NCBI RefSeq assembly: GCF_024723255.1
Contig: NZ_JANIAC010000003.1
Location: 434,001-498,000 of the forward strand
DNA: 64,000 nucleotides
Reading direction: 5' to 3'
DNA from: Aestuariibaculum sp. M13
Lineage (GTDB): Bacteria; Bacteroidota; Bacteroidia; Flavobacteriales; Flavobacteriaceae
The first letter of the stretch is position 1. Each line of letters starts with the position of its first letter. This document shows, piece by piece, positions 31,660 to 40,974 of the stretch. Under the pieces are notes generated by a model. That model ran no database searches. It saw only the letters and a list, made by a program, of their open reading frames with translations, and was not told the origin of the DNA. A program made the position numbers and the translations under genes.

Positions 31660-32598
31660 CTATATTTCTAACCAATTTATAGTTTTATTTTTAGAAATAG
31701 TTAATTTTTTTCCTCTAAGATTTAGGGTGACTGATGCTGTTTTTCTAGGGCCAACTTCAAGTTCGGAATTATGTGTATGAAACACGTAATTTAATTTTCC
31801 TTTTGTATCATAAAAAACGTCACCATGACCCGTTCCTGGATAGTTTAATAGCTTTCTGGAAATAATAGGACTGTTCTCCTTTTTTTTCCATGGACCAGAA
31901 GGATTGTTGGAAATAGCATATCCCACTGCATAATCTTTATTTCTAAAATCGTTAGCAGAGTAAATTAAAAAGTAAGTGTTTTTTCTTTTTATAACAGTAG
32001 GTCCTTCTGTAACAGTCCACTCCGCTTTAACTGTATCTTCCCAAAGTTGGGTAGCGTGAATACATTCCTGCAAGGTATTAGGTTTTATTGATTTTAAATC
32101 CTTCGTCATTTCAGCAACAAAAATTCTGTTACCATTTTCTAATCTTACGTGGTATAAATAAACTTTTCCATTATCAAAAAATATGAAGGGATCAATTTGT
32201 TTTACTTCAGAATCTATTTTAGAGCCATCATTTTTAAATGGACCTAAAGGACTATCTGAAGTTGCAATAGCAATATGTTCATTGGCTGTGTAAGCCATGT
32301 GAAATTTACCGTTATATTCAAATATTTGAGGAGCCCAAAACCCCCAAGTACCATATCCGTCACCTTTTTTAAACGCAAAACCATCTGTAGCTCCTTTTGG
32401 GCCTTCCCAATGTTTTAAATCTGTTGAGGTGTATACCAAAAAGCCTTCGCCTTTAATTTTATCGTTTTCTTTGGTACCGTAAGCATAGTACGTACCATCA
32501 TGTTCAAAAATGGTAGGGTCTGCCAGAAACAAATTGGTATGTTGTGCAAAACCAGTTAGGGTAAACGATAGTAAAATGATGTAAATGAAATGCTTCAT
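31660..32598 (-). CDS. Glycoside hydrolase family 43 enzyme (first of a paralogous pair)
   Basis: The 312-aa protein has a signal peptide (ending GFAQ) and a five-bladed beta-propeller with the three GH43 acidic residues: general base Asp in FLADPTIFEHDGTYY, pKa-modulating Asp in KQIDPFIFFD and acid Glu in VTEGPTVI. GH43 enzymes release arabinose or xylose units from hemicellulose or pectin side chains. It is clearly similar along its length to the lipoprotein GH43 at 35,884-36,873. It lies 3 bp downstream of the mutarotase gene in one operon. Confidence 0.88.
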   Translation of the reverse strand: MKHFIYIILLSFTLTGFAQHTNLFLADPTIFEHDGTYYAYGTKENDKIKGEGFLVYTSTDLKHWEGPKGATDGFAFKKGDGYGTWGFWAPQIFEYNGKFHMAYTANEHIAIATSDSPLGPFKNDGSKIDSEVKQIDPFIFFDNGKVYLYHVRLENGNRIFVAEMTKDLKSIKPNTLQECIHATQLWEDTVKAEWTVTEGPTVIKRKNTYFLIYSANDFRNKDYAVGYAISNNPSGPWKKKENSPIISRKLLNYPGTGHGDVFYDTKGKLNYVFHTHNSELEVGPRKTASVTLNLRGKKLTISKNKTINWLEI

Positions 32599-32601
32599 AA
32601 G

Positions 32602-33771
32602 TTATTTTGCTATGCTAAATTGATAGGTTGAGGTTGTAAAATAAGTTTCGCCTGGTTGTAGAATAATAGTTTCAAAAGCAGGTTGATTTACTGCATCTGG
32701 AAAATGTTGTGTTTCCATAGCAAAAGCAGTTCTAAACTCATCTTTTGCACCAGATTTAAAGGTGTTTTTACCATGCATAAAGTTACCACTATAAAACTGC
32801 AATCCAGGTTCTTCGGTGTATACTTTCATCTCAATACCAGATTTGTCTCCTACTACAGTTGCAGCATGAATCATATCTTTTGTTGTTGTATTTAATGCAA
32901 AGTTATGGTCATACCCAACACCGTTTTTCAGCTGGTCATTTTCGGTTTTAATGCGTTCGCCAATAGTATGAAACGTAGTAAAATCGAAAGGTGTATTGGT
33001 TACTTCTTTTAATGTACCAAAAGGTATTAAGCCTTCGTCTACCGGTGTAAACGCATCAGCATTAATCAATACGTTGTGGTTTAAAATAGTACCACTACCT
33101 TCACCATTCAAATTAAAAAATGCATGATTGGTAAGGTTTACAGGTGTAGCCTTATCTGTTACAGCTTTGTATTGCATTTGCAATGTATTGTTTGTTGTAA
33201 TACTATAGGTTACTTCTACATCTAAGTTACCTGGGAAACCTTCTTCACCATCTGGAGAATGATAGGTAAAAACTAAGGTTTTATTATTGGGTTGTGCTAC
33301 ATCCCAAACAATGTCTTGAAAGCCTTTTGTACCACCATGTAAGCTGTTTTCTCCGTTGTTTAGTGGTATATGGTATGTTTCACCCTCTAAAGAAAAAGTG
33401 CCTTTTGCTATTCTGTTACCTACACGACCAATGGTACCGCCAAAATATGGTTCAGTTGAGTTTTGAAAGCCTTTAACACTGTTTAAACCAACCACAACAT
33501 CTGTCATGTTACCATCCTTATCTGGTACCCAAAGTCCAACAATACGCGCACCGTAATTGGTAAAAGCTACCATAATGTTGTTGTCTTCAATAAAATATAA
33601 GCTGGTATTTTTACCGTTTATAGTGGCTTCGAAATCTTCTTTTTTAAGATGTGTATCTACCATAGTTTTGCTTTCTTCTTGTACTGTTTCTGCCGTTTTT
33701 TTGGCATCGTTACAGGCAAAGAAAGCAAGCGGTAACATGGTTGCTACCGCTATATGTTTGATTCCTTTCAT
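32602..33771 (-). CDS. galM: Aldose 1-epimerase (mutarotase), lipoprotein
   Basis: The 389-aa protein has a lipoprotein signal (LAFFAC, Cys20) and the GalM beta-sandwich with VGRVGNRIAKGTF, the catalytic His region NLTNHAFFNLNG and the Glu region LQPGETYFTTSTY. It interconverts alpha and beta anomers of sugars released by the neighbouring glycosidases; the substrate could be arabinose, galactose or glucose. The lipobox places it outside the cytoplasm. It starts at the very base where the clan GH-A gene ends (1-bp overlap), so translation is coupled. Confidence 0.9.
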   Translation of the reverse strand: MKGIKHIAVATMLPLAFFACNDAKKTAETVQEESKTMVDTHLKKEDFEATINGKNTSLYFIEDNNIMVAFTNYGARIVGLWVPDKDGNMTDVVVGLNSVKGFQNSTEPYFGGTIGRVGNRIAKGTFSLEGETYHIPLNNGENSLHGGTKGFQDIVWDVAQPNNKTLVFTYHSPDGEEGFPGNLDVEVTYSITTNNTLQMQYKAVTDKATPVNLTNHAFFNLNGEGSGTILNHNVLINADAFTPVDEGLIPFGTLKEVTNTPFDFTTFHTIGERIKTENDQLKNGVGYDHNFALNTTTKDMIHAATVVGDKSGIEMKVYTEEPGLQFYSGNFMHGKNTFKSGAKDEFRTAFAMETQHFPDAVNQPAFETIILQPGETYFTTSTYQFSIAK

Positions 33772-34820
33772 TACTTTTCTGTGTTTAATTTTTTAATTAA
33801 ATCGGTTTCGTCTTTACGGTAAGGCGTACCGTCTTTTCTAAACACATCGTGAAACCATACATTTGGTTCTTCACCAGAATCTATTGGGGTGTCCCAAGCA
33901 AAAATTGTGTTGGTTTTACCATTTACTAAGCCCCAGTTTATTGCACCTATGTGTTCTTTTTTCAACATTGGTAAGGTGTTGGCAAAGTTATTATTACGCG
34001 TTCTTGCCATATACTCTGTACATATCATTGGCAAGTTGTGCGTTTTTAAAAAATTTATAATTCTTTGGTGAGCCTCTGGAGTATCATAACAGTGGTATGT
34101 TAAAATATCTGAGTTTTGCGCTTGAAATGTATTTAGTTCTTGGTAATCCCACTTCCATAAACCAGCAGAAATTGGTTGCTGTGGGTTTGCTTCGCGAGCC
34201 CATTTAAATACATTTTTAAGTAATGGTAATGTTTCGTTGCCTTTACCGTTGTTACCTGGTTCGTTGTATAAATCCCACAACAAAATACGCTCGTCTTTGC
34301 CAAAAGTGGTTAATACATCTTTTACGTATGCCTCAAGTTCTTTATCGTCCGCTCTGTCTTTTGATGCAGGATACCCAGGGTCTTGAGCCCAACCGCTATT
34401 ATGGATACCTGTTTTTGGTTCTGGTTGCACACCAATTTTTGGGTCTTTGTTCCAACAGTCATCAAAAATTACAAAAATGGTTTGTATATGGTGTTTGTTG
34501 GCAATTTTTAAATATTCGTCTATGCGTTTTTTAAAGGCTTTTTTATTTGCTTTGTATGCCAAACTGTGCAAGTATACACGCATGGTGTTAAAACCAATTC
34601 CTTCGGCATAGCCTAATTCACGGTCTATAGTTTCGGCATCAAAAGTAGCTTCTTGCCACATTTCTAATTGGTTAATGGCATTGCTAGGTATAAAGTTTGC
34701 ACCTGTTATCCATTTGTGTTTTGCATACCATTGGTCTGCTTTTTCTTTACTCCATTTTTGCCCTTGAGCTATAGCGGTAATGCAAGCAATACACGCAATA
34801 AGTGTTAGTATTTTTTTCAT
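33771..34820 (-). CDS. Clan GH-A glycoside hydrolase (GH5-like), first of a paralogous pair
   Basis: The 349-aa protein has a signal peptide (ending AIAQG) and a TIM-barrel with the clan GH-A residues: acid/base Glu in LLWDLYNEPGN and nucleophile Glu in MICTEYMAR. NTMRVYLHSLAYK also fits this clan. Bacteroidota homologues are often labelled cellulase or 1,4-beta-xylanase without proof, so I leave the specificity open. It is paralogous to the lipoprotein at 39,716-40,903. It lies between the mutarotase gene and a GH43 gene. Confidence 0.82.
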   Translation of the reverse strand: MKKILTLIACIACITAIAQGQKWSKEKADQWYAKHKWITGANFIPSNAINQLEMWQEATFDAETIDRELGYAEGIGFNTMRVYLHSLAYKANKKAFKKRIDEYLKIANKHHIQTIFVIFDDCWNKDPKIGVQPEPKTGIHNSGWAQDPGYPASKDRADDKELEAYVKDVLTTFGKDERILLWDLYNEPGNNGKGNETLPLLKNVFKWAREANPQQPISAGLWKWDYQELNTFQAQNSDILTYHCYDTPEAHQRIINFLKTHNLPMICTEYMARTRNNNFANTLPMLKKEHIGAINWGLVNGKTNTIFAWDTPIDSGEEPNVWFHDVFRKDGTPYRKDETDLIKKLNTEK

Positions 34821-34840
34821 GCTGTATGTTGTATTTGGTT

Positions 34841-35872
34841 TTATTCTGAAGGAATTTCTAATATAGTTTTGTTAGATACCGGAATACCAAGGTTTGGAGT
34901 ACCATCTTCATTCCATTCTATTTTTTGCATGCGTGGCGAACGTTTTGTTCCGCAGCCTTCACCTGGGTTGTCGTTAGCGTGGAAAAGAATCCAATCTTCT
35001 GTTCCGTCTGGAGATGTAAAAAAAGAATTATGCCCAGGAGCATATACCCCATTTTCTTCGTTTTTGGTGAAGATAGGCTGACTATGTTTTACCCAGCTCT
35101 GAGGGTCTAAGGGATTATCTCCTTTAAGTTCTAGTAAACCTAAATTGTAAAAATCTGTCCAACATCCGTTTGCCGAAATCACAATAAATAGCTTGTTGTT
35201 GTGTGCTAAAAACTGTGGGCCTTCGTTAACGCTAACATGAGGCGGATTAATATCATCATCTAAATCTCCTTGTTTTTCCCAATTGTATGTAGGTTCAGAA
35301 ATTAAAATTCTATTACCTTCTAATGTCCAAGGGTTTTTCATTTTTGCTATGTAAATGTTTTGTTGGCCGTTGATTTTGCCTTCCCAACCAGACCAAATCA
35401 TATACAATTGGTTGTTGTAGTTGTATACATTGGCATCTATAGCCCAACGGTCTGGGTGTGTGTCTATTTTACCTTTGAACTCCCAAGTACCTTTAAATGG
35501 GTCTGAAGATTTGTTTTCTAACACAAACATTCTATGGTTGTTATTGTCACCATCATCGGCGGCGAAATATACATACCATTTGTTGTTGATAATGTGAAAT
35601 TCGGGAGCCCAAATTTCCTTGGAATACATGGTGCCTGTTGGTGGAGTCCAAATCAATTTACTTTCAGCATTTTTAAGATCTGCCAAATTTTTTGTTTTCC
35701 AAAGCATTAAGCGATTGCCAAGAGTGTGTGTATAATAGTAATATCCATTATGGTAGGTACTGTAAGGATCTGCACCACTTGGAAGTATTGGGTTTTGAAA
35801 AGTTTTGGTCTGGGAAAAGCCTAAACAGGTTATCAATATTAATGATACTGCCATTATTAACTTTTTATTCAT
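34841..35872 (-). CDS. Glycoside hydrolase family 43 enzyme, arabinofuranosidase-like
   Basis: The 343-aa protein has a signal peptide (ending LGFSQT). Its GH43 propeller carries FQNPILPSGADPYSTYHNGYYY (base Asp), HPDRWAIDANVY (second Asp) and VSVNEGPQFL (acid Glu). The overall pattern, with WAPEFHIINNKWYVYFAA and YAPGHNSFF, is like secreted alpha-L-arabinofuranosidases of the family. It differs from the other GH43 pair in this operon. It lies 20 bp from the clan GH-A gene and 11 bp from the next GH43. Confidence 0.87.
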   Translation of the reverse strand: MNKKLIMAVSLILITCLGFSQTKTFQNPILPSGADPYSTYHNGYYYYTHTLGNRLMLWKTKNLADLKNAESKLIWTPPTGTMYSKEIWAPEFHIINNKWYVYFAADDGDNNNHRMFVLENKSSDPFKGTWEFKGKIDTHPDRWAIDANVYNYNNQLYMIWSGWEGKINGQQNIYIAKMKNPWTLEGNRILISEPTYNWEKQGDLDDDINPPHVSVNEGPQFLAHNNKLFIVISANGCWTDFYNLGLLELKGDNPLDPQSWVKHSQPIFTKNEENGVYAPGHNSFFTSPDGTEDWILFHANDNPGEGCGTKRSPRMQKIEWNEDGTPNLGIPVSNKTILEIPSE

Positions 35873-35883
35873 TTTTTAAGTAA

Positions 35884-36873
35884 TTAGTTTGTTGTTTGAT
35901 TTAAAAATTTAAATGTTTCATTTAATGAAGTGATATTGTTATCGCTTTTTGTTAATTGAATAGTACCAGTTTTTCTTGGATGTACAACTGCTTCTGAAAA
36001 ATGAGTATGAAGCACATATTGCATCTTACCTTGTTCGTCATAAAATATATCGCCATGTCCAGCTCCATTTTCACCAATCATTGAGCCGTGAATAATGGGA
36101 TTGTTTGTAGATTTAGTCCACGGTCCCATTGGGCTAGGGGCTGTAGCGTAACCTACCGCATAATCAGGATTTCTAAAATCGTTTGTTGAGTAAAAAAGAT
36201 AATACGTATCGTTTTCTTTAATTACAGTAGGCCCTTCGGCTACAGACCAATTAGCATTATTAGTGTTCTCCCAAGGATCTGTTGCTGTTATAATCTCTGT
36301 TAATGTTTCTTCTTTAATTGAAAGTAAGTCCGTGTTCAATTCGGCAACAAAAATTCGGTTCCCGTTGGAGAGTCTTACATGAAATAAATAACTTTTTCCA
36401 TTATCATCCATAAAAATAAACGGATCAATTTGGCTGGTTTTAGAAATAGGGTTACCATCGTTTGTAAATGGTCCCAAAGGACTGATGCTAGAAGCTATTG
36501 CTATTTTCTCATTAGCTGTATAGGCCATATAAAATTGGTTATTGTGTTCAAATACCTGAGGAGCCCAAAAACCAGTGTTACCAAAAGCTTCCGAATCTTT
36601 TAACGCAAATCCGTTCATGTTGCCAATAGGACCTTCCCAGTTTTGCATGTCGGTAGAGGAGTACACAAGAAAACCATTTCCTTTGTTTATTAATGAACCC
36701 TGAGATGTTCCGTATAAATAATAAGTTCCATTGTTTTTAAATATTGTGGGATCTGCTAAAAAAATATTAGTTGTAGGGTTACTGTGGATCACAGGTGCTT
36801 TTTCATCTTTTGAACAAGATAATAATGAACATATAAGTAATGTATAGAGTAATTTATTTTTTATGAGTTTCAT
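35884..36873 (-). CDS. Glycoside hydrolase family 43 lipoprotein (second of the pair)
   Basis: The 329-aa protein has a lipoprotein signal (SLLSC, Cys20). The GH43 residues are in NIFLADPTIFKNNGTYYLYG, TSQIDPFIFMDDNGKSYLFH and VAEGPTVIKENDTYYLFY. It is closely related over its full length to the exported GH43 at 31,660-32,598, but is membrane anchored. This suggests duplication and division between surface-anchored and freely secreted or periplasmic forms. It is 4 bp downstream of the GH93-like gene. Confidence 0.88.
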   Translation of the reverse strand: MKLIKNKLLYTLLICSLLSCSKDEKAPVIHSNPTTNIFLADPTIFKNNGTYYLYGTSQGSLINKGNGFLVYSSTDMQNWEGPIGNMNGFALKDSEAFGNTGFWAPQVFEHNNQFYMAYTANEKIAIASSISPLGPFTNDGNPISKTSQIDPFIFMDDNGKSYLFHVRLSNGNRIFVAELNTDLLSIKEETLTEIITATDPWENTNNANWSVAEGPTVIKENDTYYLFYSTNDFRNPDYAVGYATAPSPMGPWTKSTNNPIIHGSMIGENGAGHGDIFYDEQGKMQYVLHTHFSEAVVHPRKTGTIQLTKSDNNITSLNETFKFLNQTTN

Positions 36874-36877
36874 TTGT

Positions 36878-38644
36878 TTATTGAGTAATTTTTAAATTAA
36901 GCCAAGTGTTTGGCTTATCATTTTTAGTTCCCGACAATGTTTCCGTATATAAAGAGTTCCCTCTCTCAATCAGTTCCATGGTCATACCTATGTGTGAGTT
37001 TTTATTAGGTTTACCACCTATTGAGTTCCATGGAATTTTTGTTTCCTGAATATAACCATCAATATTTTCATTAACAATCGTTTCTATTTCTGGTAATTCA
37101 ACTTCCTGCCAGTTTGAATTATAACCTTCAAATACCTGAATCTGATTGGAGACTGATATTATTATTTTAAAGACTCCAGAACCTGGTACTACGTAATTTT
37201 TTTTCATAGGGTCTAAATAGAGTACAGTACCATCATTATTTTGAATACTTGTTGAAGTCTTGGAAATGAAAGCATCATTAACTTTTGTTAGAATGTATAG
37301 ATTTTCATTGTCTGAAATAATATTGGCATGTAATTGCGTATTACTTTTTTGACCTATAAAAATAGGCAAGCTTTCTGTCCAATAGTTTTCTGCGGTTTCT
37401 CCATCAATGTTTAAAGTGCCATAGTTGATTGGTTTTTCAGGTATTAAATGGCCTTTTATCATCCAAACTTGAGGCGCATTGTTGTTAGAATATGCATTAG
37501 TTGTAGTCAGTGCTACAACGGTATCGTCACTCAAGACAGAAATACTGTTCCATAAAGCAGATTTGCCTTCAGGAATAATAAAAGGGACAGATGTTCTGTT
37601 AAAATCAGTTGCTGTTATACTGCCAATCGCAACTTTCATATCGGCATTGTTTAAATCATTGCCATTACGGTTTTCTGTACCTTGGTATGAAAGTAATATT
37701 TCTCCTGTCGAAAATTTTGCCAAATAAGGAGCACCCGCATATTCTGAATTATCTAGAGGTTCTTGCAACGAATAATTTCTATTTGTGCTATTACCGTTTA
37801 CGGTTTGTTTCCAATTTTCCGTGAGGGTATTCCTGATTATATACGGCTTAAATTGGTTGTTAATTCCATTATCTTCTATTGAGTAAACAATCGTATTGTG
37901 ATCATTTAAAAGAAGGGGAGAAGGCATGCCGTCACGGCTACCAGCTCTAAAACTAGCAATTTCAGGATCTGTAGTCCAAGTTACTCCATTATCTAGAGAG
38001 CGAATAAGAGATATATTTTGTTCGTTTGAATTTCTATATACGTTTTCGTTGGAGAAGAATAACTGTATTTCCCCATTTGGAAGTTGAATAACTGAAGGCT
38101 CCCAAACACCATTTTCAAAAACAGTATCACCTTCATAAACAACTTGGTCGTTTAGCCAATTGAGACCACCATCATTACTTAAAATGGTTTTAATTAAAAA
38201 TTTTTCGTTTGGTGCAGCTGAAGCTCCTGGACGAGGGTTGTAAGCTAAAAGTATTGTGCCGTTTTGTAATTGAATAACATCTGGAGTAGCCATATTAACA
38301 CCAGCGTTAAATGATGCTACTAGTATTGGTGCTGCCCAGTTTTCTCCCTTATCGGAACTTTTTTTTATTATAACGTTGCCTTGAGATTCGTAAGTTGCCA
38401 GAAGAGATCCATCTTGTAATTCAATTAAACGAGGATAACCGTTATACCCAGAATCTTCAGGGTCTGAAATTATTTTTTTAGTTGTAAAATCCCAAGCGAT
38501 TCTATTTCCAAAAATGGCATCGGCAGATTCTAAATTTTCTATTGGATCCTGCAAAGTTTCATCGTTTAGATTATCACTGTCTTTACCACAATTCCACAGA
38601 ACAAATGTTGATAATAATAAAATTATTTTTTTTTGAATTAGCAT
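36878..38644 (-). CDS. Sialidase-fold (BNR) glycosidase, GH93-like, with C-terminal CBM9-like domain, lipoprotein
   Basis: The 588-aa protein has a short lipoprotein signal (VLWNC, Cys19). Residues about 45-400 form a six-bladed sialidase-type propeller with Asp-box repeats (KKSSDKGENWAAP, LSNDGGLNWLN, RSLDNGVTWTT) and YPRLIELQDGSLLATYES near the start. Residues about 410-588 look like a CBM9/DUF1083-type beta-sandwich (NIDGETAENYW, then IPWNSIGGKPN). The FRIP motif of true sialidases is not seen, and with GH43 neighbours a GH93 exo-arabinanase is the better guess. This specificity is inference. Confidence 0.7.
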   Translation of the reverse strand: MLIQKKIILLLSTFVLWNCGKDSDNLNDETLQDPIENLESADAIFGNRIAWDFTTKKIISDPEDSGYNGYPRLIELQDGSLLATYESQGNVIIKKSSDKGENWAAPILVASFNAGVNMATPDVIQLQNGTILLAYNPRPGASAAPNEKFLIKTILSNDGGLNWLNDQVVYEGDTVFENGVWEPSVIQLPNGEIQLFFSNENVYRNSNEQNISLIRSLDNGVTWTTDPEIASFRAGSRDGMPSPLLLNDHNTIVYSIEDNGINNQFKPYIIRNTLTENWKQTVNGNSTNRNYSLQEPLDNSEYAGAPYLAKFSTGEILLSYQGTENRNGNDLNNADMKVAIGSITATDFNRTSVPFIIPEGKSALWNSISVLSDDTVVALTTTNAYSNNNAPQVWMIKGHLIPEKPINYGTLNIDGETAENYWTESLPIFIGQKSNTQLHANIISDNENLYILTKVNDAFISKTSTSIQNNDGTVLYLDPMKKNYVVPGSGVFKIIISVSNQIQVFEGYNSNWQEVELPEIETIVNENIDGYIQETKIPWNSIGGKPNKNSHIGMTMELIERGNSLYTETLSGTKNDKPNTWLNLKITQ

Positions 38645-38655
38645 AATAAACGCGC

Positions 38656-39708
38656 TTATTTTTTTGGTTCTTCCTTAGAGATACCAAATTTTTTAATCAG
38701 ATTATCGTACTCGTTTTTGGAGATGGTTATCATACAGCCATGCCTGGCAGCTTCAGGTAGCCTATATTTATCCCAATCACTAAACTTTGTATATCCCGAA
38801 GCTTGAAACCAGGGGCCATTTAAATTATCGGCGATTGAGAGTCCATAAGAAACACCTGGATATTGTTCGTAATACAAATACCAAACTTTTCCATTAGGGG
38901 AAGGAATTAAGGTAGGAGCTTCTCTAAAATTTGGACTTATAGGATCACTAGGCAATGAGTAGGGACCTAATAATGATTTAGACCTTGCAATGCGTACTGT
39001 TTTGCCAGTAGGCCAAAATAGAGTAGGGTAAGTCTCGTCTTTTAAAATGGCATAGTATGTATCGTCTACTTTACGAATAAAAGCATCAATGGTTCCAAAA
39101 TTCCAACTGAAAAGCAGATTTGGAGATTCATTAAAGGTTTTTAGATCTTTAGATAAAACATATAAAGTGCGTTGACTTGCCCAGTATCTTTCTGGATCAC
39201 TTTTAGAGCCTTCTTCATGAGGTGTATGCCATGTTAGGACAAAATGCTCAGAATCCCTATCGTAAAATAATTTAGGGGCACCAATACGTTGTAAGGCATT
39301 GGTATAGCCTTTTGTGTCTTTAAGATTAGGGGTGTAAACAGCATGCTGTTTCCAACTAATTAGGTCGTCAGAGACCCAAATATTAATATCTGGAGAGGCA
39401 TCGCTGGTGTTTCCGGTAATATAATATTTGTTATCAGGACCTTTAACTATGTCGGGGTGACCTTTGTAATCTTCAAAAACTCTTTTACCGCTATTTAATT
39501 TATTCCAGTGTAAACCATCTAAACTAACAGAATAATATAGTCTCCCATAATCATTATGATACATATGAGCGAATAAATAGGCTTCATTTATAGTTTTTTC
39601 CCCATTTTTAACCTGACCAGGAGGGTTTGGTTGTTGCCCAATAACCCCTAGAGGGGTTATTAGCAACAAAATAAAAACTAAACTAACTATATGAATTTTA
39701 AAAGTCAT
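38656..39708 (-). CDS. GH43-like five-bladed propeller glycosidase
   Basis: The 350-aa protein has a signal peptide (ending GVIGQ). Its propeller has acidic residues where GH43-type enzymes place them: Asp in YKGHPDIVKGPDNKYY, Asp in FGTIDAFIRKVDDTYY and Glu in FREAPTLIPSPNGKVWY. It lacks the usual ADP motif of the other GH43 proteins here and may belong to a GH43-related subfamily. It lies between the GH93-like gene (11 bp) and the second clan GH-A gene (7 bp) within the operon. Confidence 0.72.
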   Translation of the reverse strand: MTFKIHIVSLVFILLLITPLGVIGQQPNPPGQVKNGEKTINEAYLFAHMYHNDYGRLYYSVSLDGLHWNKLNSGKRVFEDYKGHPDIVKGPDNKYYITGNTSDASPDINIWVSDDLISWKQHAVYTPNLKDTKGYTNALQRIGAPKLFYDRDSEHFVLTWHTPHEEGSKSDPERYWASQRTLYVLSKDLKTFNESPNLLFSWNFGTIDAFIRKVDDTYYAILKDETYPTLFWPTGKTVRIARSKSLLGPYSLPSDPISPNFREAPTLIPSPNGKVWYLYYEQYPGVSYGLSIADNLNGPWFQASGYTKFSDWDKYRLPEAARHGCMITISKNEYDNLIKKFGISKEEPKK

Positions 39709-39715
39709 AGGGAAT

Positions 39716-40903
39716 TTATTTATTATTCACTTCCGAACTTATTTTTTTTATAAATAATGTCTCTTCTGGCAGATAAGGTGTTCCGTCTGTATTAAAAACT
39801 TCATGAAACCATACTGGAGGCTCTGCAGTGTATGTTTTTGTCCAACTATCCCAAGGATATTTTGTTTGAGATTTACCATCTACTAATCCCCAGTTAATCA
39901 TGCCTACATTATATTTTTTAGCAATAGGCAGAAACCCTTGAAAAGTACTTCCGTTTGGTCTAGCCATGTACTCTGTGCATATCATTGGTTTTTCATAGCG
40001 TTGTAATTGCTTTACACGTGATTCGAACTCTTCAGGTGTATCATAATTATGAAAAGTAATAATGTCAGACTGTTCCATCTGTAATTTGTGAATTGGTTTC
40101 ATTTTAGCATGCTCACTCCAATCTCCAATCCAAACACCAGAGGTTAGGGGTTGGCTTGGATTTACAGATCTTGCCCAGATAAAAACATCATCTAGTAAAT
40201 TAAAAACTAATTCAACTTTATTTGGTATTTCAATGGCCTCGTATGAAGGGCCAGTCATATTATCAGGTTCATTCCATACATCCCATCCCAATATTCTTTT
40301 ATCGTCTTTGAAATGCTCAATAGTTCGTTTTACATAATTTTCAAGTCTGCTATATTGAGTGGTGTCTTGCAATACTTTTTGCCCGGGACTTTGTACCCAT
40401 CCTGAATTATGTACATGAGGGTTAGGTGCACGTTGTACACCTAATTCAGGAAAAGGATCCCAGCAAGAATCAAATAACACAAATAATGTTTTTATGTTAT
40501 GTTTATTGGCTATAGTAAGATATTTTTCCATACGATTGAATAAACCTTCTGGGTCATCTTTAAATAGTAAATCATGAAGATAAACTCTCATAGAATTCAT
40601 TCCAATATTTTCGGCCCAGCCTAATTCTTTGTCAATTGTTTCAGGATCAAAAGTATCCTTTTGCCACATTTCTAATTGATTAATGGAAGTACTAGGATTG
40701 AAATTTGCACCGATATACCAAGGTTGGTGGCTATACCATTCGTTTGCTTTTTCTTTAGTCCAAATTTCTCTTTTTTCTAGAACAGCTGTTTCTGTTTTCA
40801 CTTCAGTATTGTTTTTTTCCTTGTTCTTACATGATATTAGACTTGAAGCTAATAAAACTGCTACTAAAATCTTGTTTAAGGTAGTAGTGCTAATTCTTTT
40901 CAT
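39716..40903 (-). CDS. Clan GH-A glycoside hydrolase lipoprotein (second of the pair)
   Basis: The 395-aa protein has a lipoprotein signal (SSLISC, Cys25). The TIM-barrel carries acid/base Glu in LGWDVWNEPDNM and nucleophile Glu in PMICTEYMARPNG. It matches the exported paralogue at 33,771-34,820 along its length (ANEWYSHQPWYIGANFNPS against ADQWYAKHKWITGANFIPS). Like the GH43 pair, one member is lipid-anchored and the other is not. It is the first enzyme gene after susD, separated from it by a strong hairpin. Confidence 0.82.
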   Translation of the reverse strand: MKRISTTTLNKILVAVLLASSLISCKNKEKNNTEVKTETAVLEKREIWTKEKANEWYSHQPWYIGANFNPSTSINQLEMWQKDTFDPETIDKELGWAENIGMNSMRVYLHDLLFKDDPEGLFNRMEKYLTIANKHNIKTLFVLFDSCWDPFPELGVQRAPNPHVHNSGWVQSPGQKVLQDTTQYSRLENYVKRTIEHFKDDKRILGWDVWNEPDNMTGPSYEAIEIPNKVELVFNLLDDVFIWARSVNPSQPLTSGVWIGDWSEHAKMKPIHKLQMEQSDIITFHNYDTPEEFESRVKQLQRYEKPMICTEYMARPNGSTFQGFLPIAKKYNVGMINWGLVDGKSQTKYPWDSWTKTYTAEPPVWFHEVFNTDGTPYLPEETLFIKKISSEVNNK

Positions 40904-40928
40904 TTCGTGCTTTTTTACTTAGTATAAA

Positions 40929-40963
40929 ATCCTGAGACAGGTTTTTTTAATCTGTCTCAGGAT
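40929..40963 (-). terminator. Perfect stem-loop between susD and the enzyme genes
   Basis: ATCCTGAGACAG and CTGTCTCAGGAT form a 12-bp perfect stem around an 11-nt loop, 11 bp after the susD stop. The trailing sequence on the minus strand is only weakly T-rich (TTTTATACT). It may partly terminate or stabilise the susCD transcript, giving more SusCD than enzymes. Confidence 0.6.
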
Positions 40964-40974
40964 GGTAATTTTAA

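Noticed and set aside
36878-38644. True sialidase feeding the nan locus
   Set aside because: It has Asp boxes but no clear RIP arginine motif, and it sits in a GH43 operon far from the nan genes; GH93-like is preferred.
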